This document shows, in pieces, positions 18,058-26,013 of a DNA stretch of 46,224 nucleotides. How positions within the stretch are numbered: the stretch's first letter is position 1; every line of letters begins with the position of its first letter. The translations under genes were made by a program, and so were the position numbers. The stretch spans positions 1 through 46,224 of the forward strand of contig JALWNT010000063.1 of assembly GCA_027080995.1 (NCBI GenBank), given 5' to 3'. The DNA is from Campylobacteraceae bacterium (GTDB lineage: Bacteria > Campylobacterota > Campylobacteria > Campylobacterales > Sulfurovaceae). The notes under the pieces are model-generated. The model made no database searches, was not told where the DNA came from, and saw only the letters and a program-made list of their open reading frames with translations.

Positions 18058-19437
18058 ATGTTACGCACTTTTGCACTGTTGATGATCGGATTGCTGCCGC
18101 TCTTCGCCGGATTGAAAAATCTGTCGATGAGAGAGGCTTTGGGTATGCTGGACAAAAAAAACCTGGAGATCCGGGTTTCTCGATACGACGAAGTGATGAA
18201 AAAATACGATGAATTGGCTGTCGAGGGCAAAAACTGGGGATCGGCGTCGATCACGATCCAGGCTTTGCGCTCCAACGATGCCGGAAATGTCTTCGGTTTC
18301 AAACTTCAGAGCCGTGAGGCGGATTTCGGCGATTTCGGCTTTTCGGATTTCCTTCCCTGTATGGGACCGACACCTCCCGCATACTGTCGGGATATCCTGA
18401 ACCGCCAGCCTCATGATTTGAACTATCCGGGAGCACGTAACCACTTTCTGACGAAATTCCACTACGAAGTTCCGGTCTATACGGGCGGAAAACTCAGCGA
18501 GTACAAAAAGATCACCCAAAAGCTCTACGAAATGAGCAAGCTTGATACGCGCAAACTGCATGACGAAAAGATTTTTCAGGTCAAAAAGGCCTTTTACAAT
18601 ATCACTTTGGTCGAACGTTACGTCACCAATCTTCGCAAAATCCGTCGCAATATGCTCAAGCTCAAAAAGACGATCCTTGAGATGAAAAAAGAGGGCTACA
18701 CCAAGAAAACCGATGTGCTCGAAATCGAAGCGCGTCTGGCGAAGGTGGACAGTATGCTCAATCAGGCCAAGCTCAATCGCACGCTGGCCTATCAGTTTCT
18801 CTCCTTCCTCCTCGACACCGACGTCGATTCGATTCGCAAAGTCGATCTGCTGATCCACGCTCCCAAAGTGACGCAGGCGGACATCGAGCGGATGAGCCTC
18901 GATATCCAAAAAGCCAAGATGGGCCTCGAAGTGGCCCGCCACGCCATCGCCACGGAAAAAGCCAACTTCCTGCCGATGGTTGGAGCCTTTGCCGAATACG
19001 GCAGTGCGGACAATACACTTTGGAACGACTTTGCCAAGAAAGATTTCTATACCGTGGGGATGCAATTCAAACTCAATATCTTCAACGGGGGAAGTGACAA
19101 GGCCAAACTGGAAAAGGCTCGTGTGCGGCATATGAAAGTGGCGACCCAGGTCGAATTGGCCAAAAAAGGAATCGCTCTGAAAGTTCGCAAGCTCGAAACG
19201 GCGATCGATTCGCTGGAATTCGATCTGCGCAGCGAGCGAAAACAGTTGGCATTGGCCCGGGAGATCTACCGCACCTATGAAGCGAAGTACAAAGAAGGCC
19301 TCGCCTCCATCACTGACGTATTGATCAAGCAATCGATCGAGTTGCAGGTTTTGCTGGAATATCTGCAAGTTGCCAACAAACACAGTGAAAAAGTCTTCGA
19401 ACTCGAAAAAATTCTCGACATGGGAGGTCGTTCATGA
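18058..19437 (+). CDS. TolC-family outer membrane efflux channel
   Basis: A 459-residue protein with a signal peptide (MLRTFALLMIGLLPLFAG) and two long alternating helical OEP repeats characteristic of TolC-like channels (roughly 150-290 and 300-450). Trimeric TolC proteins form the outer-membrane duct of tripartite pumps. It is the first gene of a four-gene operon with adaptor and split RND permease; the adaptor start overlaps its stop as ATGA (19434-19437). The SD and start region GAGGAGTAGACCATG is identical to that of efp. The substrate is unknown. Confidence 0.88.
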   Translation: MLRTFALLMIGLLPLFAGLKNLSMREALGMLDKKNLEIRVSRYDEVMKKYDELAVEGKNWGSASITIQALRSNDAGNVFGFKLQSREADFGDFGFSDFLPCMGPTPPAYCRDILNRQPHDLNYPGARNHFLTKFHYEVPVYTGGKLSEYKKITQKLYEMSKLDTRKLHDEKIFQVKKAFYNITLVERYVTNLRKIRRNMLKLKKTILEMKKEGYTKKTDVLEIEARLAKVDSMLNQAKLNRTLAYQFLSFLLDTDVDSIRKVDLLIHAPKVTQADIERMSLDIQKAKMGLEVARHAIATEKANFLPMVGAFAEYGSADNTLWNDFAKKDFYTVGMQFKLNIFNGGSDKAKLEKARVRHMKVATQVELAKKGIALKVRKLETAIDSLEFDLRSERKQLALAREIYRTYEAKYKEGLASITDVLIKQSIELQVLLEYLQVANKHSEKVFELEKILDMGGRS

Positions 19438-20243
19438 AAAAAATCCTGCTTGCGGCGCTGTTGGCGTCAGGGACCCTGATCGCCGGAGTGCTTCAGCTCA
19501 GCGGCACCGTCATCTCCGACAATCAAAAGATGATCACGAGCCGCTTCATGGGCTTCATCAAAAACATGCGCGTCAGCGAAGGCGATCAGGTCAAGAAGGG
19601 GCAGATCCTCTATGAGATCGACTCCAAGGAGATCGAAGCAGCAGTCAAACAGGTCGACCTGGCGATTTCGCAGGCCCGCTTGGCTTTGCAAATGAACCAA
19701 AATCAGCTCAACAATGTTCTGCTCAATCTTGCACGGAACAAGCGTCTTTTCGAGAAGGATATGGTTTCCAAATTTGAACTGGAGCAGCTGGAACTGGCGG
19801 CGAAAAATATGCGTGATATGGTCGAAATCGCCAAAAAACAGGTGGAGCAGGCTGAAGCGCAGAAAGAGGCCGTCCTCAACCAATACAAATACCTGACGAT
19901 CAAAGCTCCCAACGACGGTGTCGTCGTCGCCAAGAAGCTCAACGAGGGGGATATGCAGATCCCCGGGATGCCGGCGCTTGTCATCACCGATCTGAAGCAT
20001 CTCAAAGTGCTGGTGGAGATCAGCGAAAGCAATCTCAAATTCGTCCGCATCGGCAAAAAGGTCAAGATAGAGATCCCCTCCGTTAAGTTCAAGACCGAGG
20101 GGACGATCAGCGCCATCATCCCGGCCTCGAATCCTATGACCCACAAATTCAAAGTCAAAATCAGCTTCGAGAAGAAAGACGCCTTCGTCTTCCCCGGAAT
20201 GTACGCCAAAGTCTATATTCCCGAAGAGGTCGGTAAAAAATGA
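19434..20243 (+). CDS. Periplasmic adaptor (HlyD/AcrA-type membrane fusion protein) of an RND pump
   Basis: A compact 269-residue adaptor with a signal peptide (about 1-17). A split biotinyl-lipoyl domain (about 20-60 and 145-180; KKGQILYEID on one side, IKAPNDGVV on the other) flanks a coiled-coil hairpin (about 60-145), followed by a beta-barrel domain (about 185-265). The membrane-proximal domain of AcrA seems absent, which accounts for the small size. It links the TolC-like channel to the permease. Both ends overlap neighbours by ATGA. Confidence 0.88.
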   Translation: MKKILLAALLASGTLIAGVLQLSGTVISDNQKMITSRFMGFIKNMRVSEGDQVKKGQILYEIDSKEIEAAVKQVDLAISQARLALQMNQNQLNNVLLNLARNKRLFEKDMVSKFELEQLELAAKNMRDMVEIAKKQVEQAEAQKEAVLNQYKYLTIKAPNDGVVVAKKLNEGDMQIPGMPALVITDLKHLKVLVEISESNLKFVRIGKKVKIEIPSVKFKTEGTISAIIPASNPMTHKFKVKISFEKKDAFVFPGMYAKVYIPEEVGKK

Positions 20244-21871
20244 TCTCCTACAAACCGAAAGATATCGCCGGGAAACTGGCGCTGGGCTTTCTGAAAAACC
20301 CCCTCACTTCGGTGCTGGGGATTTCACTGCTGCTGTTGGGCTTCATCTCGTTGCAGGTCATGCCCCGTGAGGAGGATCCTCAGATCGCGATTTCGGGCGG
20401 GGCGGTCATCGCCCCGATGCCCGGAGCGACTCCCCGGGAGATCGAAAACGTCATCGTCAACCCGCTGGAGCGAAAGCTGCGCGAGATCAAAGGGATCAAG
20501 CACATCTACGGCATCGCGATGCACGACGTCGGGATCGTCAACGTCGTCTACAAGATTGGAGAGCGTCGGGAAGATGCCAACCTCAAGCTCTACGACAAAG
20601 TGATGCAGAATATGGACAATCTCCCCAAAGGGGTGATGCAGCCGCTGGTCAAACCCTTCGACATCGACATCGACATTCCCATCCTCACCTTTGCTTTCTA
20701 TCCCCTGGAGGGGCAAAAGGCCGACTACGAGAAACTCTTTCCCATCGCCCGGCGCTTGCAGCAGCGGATCAACGCTGTGCACAACGTCGCCAAAACGACC
20801 TTGGTCGGGGCGCACAAACCGCAGTTCAACGTCGAGGTGGATTTGGGCAAGTTGACGGCGTACAACCTCTCGATGGGGCAAATTATGAAAGCGATCCAAT
20901 CCATCGCCGTAGATGTCCCCAACGTCAAAGGGCGCACCAAAGACAAAAAACTGCTGATCTTCGGAGTCAAGAACGCTATCGATACCGTCGACGACGTCAA
21001 AAACATCATCGTGGCTCAATATATGGGCTCACCGATCTATCTGCGGGACGTCGCACGCGTTGAGCGGGGGATCGACTTCCAGAATTTCAAAACCGCCTAC
21101 GTCGGTTTCAAAAAGGCCAAGACCCCCGAAGAGGCGGCCAAAGAGAAACTTTCGCCGATCAAGCAGCAGATCACCCTCACCGTCTCCAAACTGGCGGGGA
21201 CCAACGCCGTCTTCGTCGCCAACGATGTTTTGAAGGTGATGGAGGAGTATAGAGATCAACTGCGTAAACAGGGCTTCGGCTACATCGTGACCCGTAACTA
21301 CGGCAAGCGCGCCAACGACGCCGTCAACGAGCTGGTCGATCACCTGCTCATCACCATCGCGATTATTGCGATTATGCTGGTTTTCGCCCTGGGCTTCAAG
21401 GAGGCAATCATCGTCACACTGACCGTGCCGGCGATCCTGGCGGTGACGCTCTTTATCGCCTGGATCTCCGGGCAGACGATCAACCGGATCACCCTCTTTG
21501 CTTTCTTGCTGGCTCTGGGCCTGCTCGTGGATGCGGCGATCATCGTCATCGAAAACATTCACCGTCATCTACATTCGCACGATGTCGACGAGCGTAGCAT
21601 GGAGGAGATCCTCGTCGAAGCGACCGACGAGATCGGCGCACCGACCAACGTCGCGACGCTGGCGATCATCATGACGATGATCCCGATGCTCTTTGTCGGC
21701 GGGATGATGGGGTCCTTTATGAAGCCGATTCCTCTCAACGTCCCCGTAGCACTGGTGGCCTCTTTGGTCGTTGCTTACATCTTCACCCCCTATTTGAGCC
21801 TCAAACTGCTCAAAAAACCTGAACACAAGCATCATCACGGCAAGCACGCCGGACAGGAAGGAGTGAAATGA
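20240..21871 (+). CDS. RND efflux permease, N-terminal half as a separate protein (TM1-TM6)
   Basis: 543 residues matching the first half of an RND permease, usually one chain of about 1,030: TM1 (about 15-36), the first porter/docking loop with the MPREEDPQI entry, then TM2-TM6. The TM4 motif GLLVDAAIIVIENI keeps one Asp (Asp431) of the proton-relay pair found as DD in AcrB, as in several other RND subfamilies. The chain ends after TM6 with a His-rich tail (HKHHHGKH). The next gene encodes the second half and overlaps by ATGA. The pair should assemble as one permease; the substrate is unknown. Confidence 0.88.
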   Translation: MISYKPKDIAGKLALGFLKNPLTSVLGISLLLLGFISLQVMPREEDPQIAISGGAVIAPMPGATPREIENVIVNPLERKLREIKGIKHIYGIAMHDVGIVNVVYKIGERREDANLKLYDKVMQNMDNLPKGVMQPLVKPFDIDIDIPILTFAFYPLEGQKADYEKLFPIARRLQQRINAVHNVAKTTLVGAHKPQFNVEVDLGKLTAYNLSMGQIMKAIQSIAVDVPNVKGRTKDKKLLIFGVKNAIDTVDDVKNIIVAQYMGSPIYLRDVARVERGIDFQNFKTAYVGFKKAKTPEEAAKEKLSPIKQQITLTVSKLAGTNAVFVANDVLKVMEEYRDQLRKQGFGYIVTRNYGKRANDAVNELVDHLLITIAIIAIMLVFALGFKEAIIVTLTVPAILAVTLFIAWISGQTINRITLFAFLLALGLLVDAAIIVIENIHRHLHSHDVDERSMEEILVEATDEIGAPTNVATLAIIMTMIPMLFVGGMMGSFMKPIPLNVPVALVASLVVAYIFTPYLSLKLLKKPEHKHHHGKHAGQEGVK

Positions 21872-23604
21872 TGAAAAAGTTCGAAAATTTCGTTCACGCC
21901 ATCCTGGAGAGCAAATCCAAAAAGACCCTGGTGATTCTGCTGACGATCCTCGCTCTGCTGGGGTCCGTCGCGATGATCCCCCTCAAGATCGTCAAAGCCA
22001 AGATGCTGCCGGGCAAGAGCGACAACACATACTCCGTCTATGTCACGACGCCGACGGGCAGCTCCATCGAGCAGACGTACAAAGTGAGTAAATGCGTCGT
22101 CGAGCAGTTAAAAAAAGAGCCCCAGGTCCTCAATATGGAGATATATGCGGGGATGGGGATTCCTCTCGACTACGCGGGTCTTGTCAAAGGCTCGGGGATG
22201 AAAAACAGCGAAAACGTCGCCGAAATCGCCGTCAACCTCACCGACAAGCACGAGCGGGAAGAGACCTCCTATATGATGGTCCACCGTCTGCGTCCGGTCG
22301 TCAAAAAAGCGTGTGAAGGTCTCGTCCCCGGTACGACGATCCAGTTCGTAGAGCAGCCCGCCGGCCCCCCGACTCTGGCCTCCATCGTCGTCGAGGTCAC
22401 CGGCCACAATCTCAAACGCGACCGTAAGCTTGCCGTCGAAGTCGCCAATATCCTCTCCAAGACCCCCAAGGTCGTCGACGTGGATATCATGATGGACGAC
22501 ATCTACAAAAAATTCGATCTAATCCCCGACAAGGAGAAGATCGCCCGCAGCGGGCTCACGGTCGATCAGGTCAACAAAATCATTTACCTGGCCTTCGAGG
22601 GGATGGCCGTCGCGCACAAAAACTCCGCCAACGAGCCGGATCAGATTCAGATCTTTGAGGTGCTGGATCCGAAAACGAAGCTTTTCCCCAACAAAAGCAA
22701 AGAAGCGCTGATGACGAAGCTCAACGAGCTGAACCTGATGAACCGGAAGGGGATGATGGTCCCCGTCAGTGAAGTGGTGCAGGTCAAGGAGGTGGATTCC
22801 AAACCGGGCATTATGCAAAAAGACTTGCACCGAATGATCAACGTCACCGCCGAAACAGATGAAGAGTCCCAGGTCTATCCTCTGCTTGAAGCGCGCCAGA
22901 AGATGATCGACTATTTCAGAAAAAAGGGCTGGAAGGTCGAGAAAGAACCCGGGATGTCCACCTATATGTTTGACTTGCATTTGATCGATCCGAAGACGGG
23001 GGAGAAGTTTCTGCTGCGTTGGGACGGAGAGATGAAAGTGACGCTGGATACTTTCCGGGATCTGGGAGGTGCCTTCATCGGGGCTTTGATCCTCATTTTC
23101 CTGCTCCTGGTGATCTATTACAAAAACTACAGTCTGCCGACGATCATTCTGATCGGAAGTTTCCTCTCGATCATCGGCGTCATTGTCGGGCATTGGGTCG
23201 CGGATCTGGTGACGCGGGATACCTTCTTCCTGACGGCGACTTCGCTGATCGGCTTCATCGCCCTGATGGGGATCAGCTCACGCAACTCCCTGCTGCTGAT
23301 CGACTTCGCCAAATCGCTGATGGAGGCCAAGGGAATGCCCAAGCGTCGGGCCATCGCCGTCTCCTCCGCGACCCGGGCCAAGCCGATTATGCTCACGGCG
23401 ATTGCGATCATCCTCGGTTCGGCGTTGCTGGCCAGCGACCCGATCTTCGGCGGCCTCGGTGTCGCGCTGATCTCCGGGACCGTGGCGGCGGTCTTCGTCT
23501 CGCTGATCTTCGTCCCGGTGCTTTTGGACAACTCCAAGGGGATGGATCTCGACGACGACAACCCGCTGCATCACGATCCCAGCGATATCTCCATTACCCG
23601 CTGA
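21868..23604 (+). CDS. RND efflux permease, C-terminal half as a separate protein (TM7-TM12)
   Basis: 578 residues matching the second half of an RND permease: a cytoplasmic amphipathic helix, TM7 (about 20-42), the second periplasmic loop (about 45-390) and TM8-TM12. The TM10 motif GISSRNSLLLIDF has Arg472 where AcrB has its relay Lys. AAGGAG at 21858-21863 precedes tandem ATGs at 21868 and 21871; SD spacing favours the second, making 577 residues. Because this half has its own SD and start and no residues seem missing at the junction, this looks like a real gene split and not a frameshift. Confidence 0.88.
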   Translation: MMKKFENFVHAILESKSKKTLVILLTILALLGSVAMIPLKIVKAKMLPGKSDNTYSVYVTTPTGSSIEQTYKVSKCVVEQLKKEPQVLNMEIYAGMGIPLDYAGLVKGSGMKNSENVAEIAVNLTDKHEREETSYMMVHRLRPVVKKACEGLVPGTTIQFVEQPAGPPTLASIVVEVTGHNLKRDRKLAVEVANILSKTPKVVDVDIMMDDIYKKFDLIPDKEKIARSGLTVDQVNKIIYLAFEGMAVAHKNSANEPDQIQIFEVLDPKTKLFPNKSKEALMTKLNELNLMNRKGMMVPVSEVVQVKEVDSKPGIMQKDLHRMINVTAETDEESQVYPLLEARQKMIDYFRKKGWKVEKEPGMSTYMFDLHLIDPKTGEKFLLRWDGEMKVTLDTFRDLGGAFIGALILIFLLLVIYYKNYSLPTIILIGSFLSIIGVIVGHWVADLVTRDTFFLTATSLIGFIALMGISSRNSLLLIDFAKSLMEAKGMPKRRAIAVSSATRAKPIMLTAIAIILGSALLASDPIFGGLGVALISGTVAAVFVSLIFVPVLLDNSKGMDLDDDNPLHHDPSDISITR

Positions 23605-23613
23605 CCCCTGCAG

Positions 23614-23639
23614 CCCGTGCCCGGCACGCCGGGGGCGGG
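23614..23639 (+). terminator. GC-rich hairpin after the efflux operon
   Basis: CCCG and CCCGG pair with CCGGG and CGGG across a CACG loop, with a 2-nt internal mismatch. It starts 10 bp past the permease stop. The downstream T-content is modest. Confidence 0.5.
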
Positions 23640-23666
23640 TTACTCCTCCTCTTATCCTCTCTTCGA

Positions 23667-23672
23667 TATAAT
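23667..23672 (+). promoter_or_regulatory. -10 element for efp
   Basis: TATAAT, 32 bp before the efp ATG. Confidence 0.6.
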
Positions 23673-23703
23673 CTGCTCCATCAAACAGTATGAGGAGTAG
23701 ACC

Positions 23704-24267
23704 ATGGCAACCATCGGCATGGGTGATATCAAAAAAGGGGTTCGCCTCGAGATCGACGGCAACCCTTTCAAAGTGATCGAATTTCAGCACGTCAAACCGG
23801 GCAAAGGCGCCGCGTTTGTCCGGATCAAGATCCGCAACCTCTCCACCGGCAAAGTGATCGAAAAGACAGTCCACGCCGGCGACAAGTTCGAGGTGCCCAA
23901 CCTGGAGCAGAAAAAGATGCAGTATCTCTACGACGACGGAGAGTTTCTGCAGTTTATGGATACGACGACATTCGATCAGATCGGCCTGACCCACGAGCAG
24001 GTCGGCGACGTTTTCGACTTTATGGTCGACGGGATGGAAGCGGATATCCTCTTCCACAACGGCAAGCCCATCACCGTGGAGATCCCTCAGACCGTCGTTC
24101 TCGAAGTGGTGGAGACTCCGCCCAACTTCAAAGGCGACTCCCAGGGCGGCAAAAAGCCCGCCACTTTAGAGAGCGGCGCCGTCGTGCAGGTCCCTTTCCA
24201 CATTCTCGAAGGCGACAAAATCAAAGTCGATACCACGGAAGGGAAATACCTCGAAAAGGTGAAATGA
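23704..24267 (+). CDS. efp: Translation elongation factor P
   Basis: A 187-residue three-domain protein that relieves ribosome stalling at polyproline. The KOW-like N-terminal domain carries the tip loop [10 protein letters not shown] with Lys34, the position that is lysylated in E. coli; no modification enzyme gene is nearby. The central OB domain and C-terminal OB domain ([17 protein letters not shown]) are complete. The family length is normal. Confidence 0.96.
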   Translation: MATIGMGDIKKGVRLEIDGNPFKVIEFQHVKPGKGAAFVRIKIRNLSTGKVIEKTVHAGDKFEVPNLEQKKMQYLYDDGEFLQFMDTTTFDQIGLTHEQVGDVFDFMVDGMEADILFHNGKPITVEIPQTVVLEVVETPPNFKGDSQGGKKPATLESGAVVQVPFHILEGDKIKVDTTEGKYLEKVK

Positions 24268-24269
24268 TT

Positions 24270-24400
24270 CTAATTTCACCTTCTCGTATGTGAAATTAGA
24301 AAATAGAAATGAGAAATTTTGCTATGTGTTGCTTCGCAACGCATTGAGGCAAATGGAGGCGGGACTGAAATCCCGCAATGCAGGGTTGAAGCCTGCCCCC
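24270..24400. repeat. Composite intergenic repeat after efp: inverted repeat, heptads and paired-hairpin element copy 2
   Basis: CTAATTTCAC (24270-24279) and GTGAAATTAG (24290-24299) form a perfect 10-bp stem just past the efp stop. From 24293 the right arm continues as heptads AAATTAG, AAAATAG, AAATGAG (to 24313). A GTTGC-TTC-GCAAC hairpin follows (24328-24340). The 49-bp element at 24352-24400 then forms GCGGGA/TCCCGC and GCAGG/CCTGC hairpins and matches 14352-14400. The rest of the gap to 24543 holds only the promoter at 24504. Confidence 0.55.
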
Positions 24401-24503
24401 ACCAAATGACAAAGATTCTCTCAGCTGCGAATGCTTCGTAGGTGTCCCCACTAACCAATACACCCCTAGACCAATAACAAAATCTCTGTTTTCCCAATTC
24501 CGT

Positions 24504-24509
24504 TATAAT
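24504..24509 (+). promoter_or_regulatory. -10 element for the DJ-1 family gene
   Basis: TATAAT, 35 bp before the ATG, with a near-perfect SD AAGGAGG at 24532-24538. Confidence 0.6.
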
Positions 24510-24543
24510 CTTCCGTATAAATTTCATTGTCAAGGAGGATCGT

Positions 24544-25104
24544 ATGGCACGTGCATTGGTACCTTTGGCTGAGGGCTTCGAAGAGATCGAAGGTGTCAGC
24601 ATCATCGACATTCTGCGTCGCGGAGGGGTGGAGGTGCACAGCGCCTATCTGCCCGGAGAATTCGCCACCGATCTGGTGACCGGGGCCAACGGCATCACCG
24701 TCCAAGCGGATCTCCCGCTGGCGACGGTCGTCGTGGACGAGTACGACATCATCGCGCTTCCGGGCGGCTGGGGCGGGACCAACCGCCTGGCCGAAGACCC
24801 CACCGCCCAGCGTCTGCTCAAAGAGTTCGCCGCGCAGGGCAAATGGGTTGCGGCGATGTGTGCGGCTCCCTACGCTCTGCATGTGGCCGGGGTACTCAGC
24901 AAGCGCTACACCTGTTACCCCAGCGTCGAAGAGCAGATCCGCCCCGAAGACCGGGTGGACGAAAAGGTCGTCGTCGACGGCAAAGTCATCACTTCCCAGG
25001 GCCCCGGTACGGCGATCTGTTTCGCCCTGGAGATCGTCCGGCAGCTGGTCGGCCAGGAGAGTTACGAAACCGTCCGCAACGGCACCCTCGCCACCTACTG
25101 CTAA
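24544..25104 (+). CDS. DJ-1/PfpI family protein (YajL-like)
   Basis: A 186-residue protein with the DJ-1 fold. Glu16 and the nucleophile-elbow Cys106 in AAMCAAPYAL match the conserved acid and reactive cysteine of DJ-1 and YajL; ALPGGWGGTN is the family loop. Bacterial homologues have been assigned chaperone, glyoxalase-like or oxidative-stress roles, and the exact activity is disputed, so no reaction is assigned. The gene has its own promoter and is followed by a good terminator. Confidence 0.9.
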   Translation: MARALVPLAEGFEEIEGVSIIDILRRGGVEVHSAYLPGEFATDLVTGANGITVQADLPLATVVVDEYDIIALPGGWGGTNRLAEDPTAQRLLKEFAAQGKWVAAMCAAPYALHVAGVLSKRYTCYPSVEEQIRPEDRVDEKVVVDGKVITSQGPGTAICFALEIVRQLVGQESYETVRNGTLATYC

Positions 25105-25109
25105 GCGCC

Positions 25110-25131
25110 GCCCCGGCCTTTCGGGGCTTTC
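25110..25131 (+). terminator. Rho-independent-type terminator after the DJ-1 gene
   Basis: GCCCCG (25110-25115) pairs with CGGGGC (25122-25127) around GCCTTT, followed by a short T-run. It lies 6 bp beyond the stop codon. Confidence 0.65.
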
Positions 25132-25159
25132 CCCTTACTTCACTTTTTTCAAACAATGT

Positions 25160-25238
25160 CGTACTCCGTGTTCCGACTTTCGCGCTCCGTGTGTTATTCT
25201 CCCAAAACCTAAAATCAAATCACGAATAACGAATCACC
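25160..25238. repeat. Two heptad arrays in the DJ-1/DedA gap
   Basis: Five units of CGNNYTC type (CGTACTC first) run from 25160 to 25194. Three units of AATNACS type (AATCACG, AATAACG, AATCACC) run from 25218 to 25238. The first array is the reverse complement of the GARNNCG type at 34468-34495. The remaining stretch to 25309 contains no recognisable gene. Confidence 0.6.
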
Positions 25239-25309
25239 TCCGAACATCGTCTCGTCTACAAAATTATCGGAGATTTGATCGTCGTGGCGCAGGCGCAATG
25301 CCGATACCA

Positions 25310-25897
25310 TTACTGAGCGTCGCGTCTGCGCCGGGAAAAGAAACGCCGAAGCTGCCAGGCGCCTAGCCCTACCAGAAGGATCGCGAGCAGCAGATCTTCA
25401 AGACGTTGAAGCTCTCCGAAGATACGCTCGATCCCCGTCCCCAGCAGAGCGCCCAGGGCGATGCCCCCTGCCGCCCAGATACCGACGCCTAGAGCGTCGA
25501 GCAGGCTGAAGCGCTTCCAGGGGTAGCGGTAGACCCCGAGAGTCAGTGGGAAGAGGATCGCGCCGCTGTAGATGAAACGCCCGCTGAAAGCGAGCCAGTC
25601 CCCTTTGGAGCGGACCTTCTCCTCCAGCCGGTTGACGTGGGTGGCGAGCCGGGGGAAGCGGACGAGGAGGGGGCGGGTGTAGCGGCGCCCCAGCAGATAC
25701 CAGAGCTGGTCCCCCAGGATCGCTCCGGAGACGGCCGCAGCGAAGGCCTCCGTAGGTGAGAGCATCCCCAGATAGCAGAGGATCCCCGTCGCCAGAATCA
25801 TCGTAGTCCCCTCGACCATCATCCCGAAAAAGACGATCCAGAGCCCGTACTGAGAGACCCAGGGGGTGATTTCGTGCAGGAGAGTTTCCATAGGCAT
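25310..25897 (-). CDS. DedA/VTT-family membrane protein
   Basis: A 195-residue polytopic membrane protein. GDQLWYLLGR and GRFIYSGAILFPLTLG match the conserved DedA motifs (GDxxxYxxGR and the R-F-hydroxyl-G loop) that form the re-entrant helices. DedA proteins help recycle undecaprenyl phosphate or flip phospholipids and affect envelope integrity. The protein ends in a basic Arg-rich tail after the last membrane segment. Two ATGs, at 25897 and 25891, are possible; neither has a strong SD, and the second has better spacing to CGGA. It is divergent from the aminotransferase. Confidence 0.87.
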   Translation of the reverse strand: MPMETLLHEITPWVSQYGLWIVFFGMMVEGTTMILATGILCYLGMLSPTEAFAAAVSGAILGDQLWYLLGRRYTRPLLVRFPRLATHVNRLEEKVRSKGDWLAFSGRFIYSGAILFPLTLGVYRYPWKRFSLLDALGVGIWAAGGIALGALLGTGIERIFGELQRLEDLLLAILLVGLGAWQLRRFFSRRRRDAQ

Positions 25898-25947
25898 TCC
25901 GTTTTTTTGTCAAGTTTAGCAGAAGAAATGCAATGGACTGACTCGGC

Positions 25948-25987
25948 GCGGCCCTCTCTTGACAAGGCCGCTCTTTGGCACTACAAT
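25948..25987 (+). promoter_or_regulatory. Strong sigma70-type promoter with overlapping palindrome, upstream of the aminotransferase
   Basis: TTGACA (25959-25964), a 17-bp spacer and TACAAT (25982-25987) form a near-consensus promoter. A perfect inverted repeat, GCGGCC (25948-25953) and GGCCGC (25966-25971), brackets the -35, as an operator would. Confidence 0.6.
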
Positions 25988-26013
25988 CGCTGAAAAAATT
26001 GCACGAGGTCTCC

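Noticed and set aside
20240-23604. The split RND permease as a frameshifted pseudogene
   Set aside because: Each half has a normal start, the second has an SD with good spacing, the ATGA overlap matches other junctions in the operon, and the break falls between the two structural repeats with no missing sequence.
25241-25309. A short coding-like stretch (VYKIIGDLIVVAQAQCRYHY in one frame) that might be a gene remnant
   Set aside because: About 20 codons with no start, no SD and no recognisable family; too little to support a pseudogene call.
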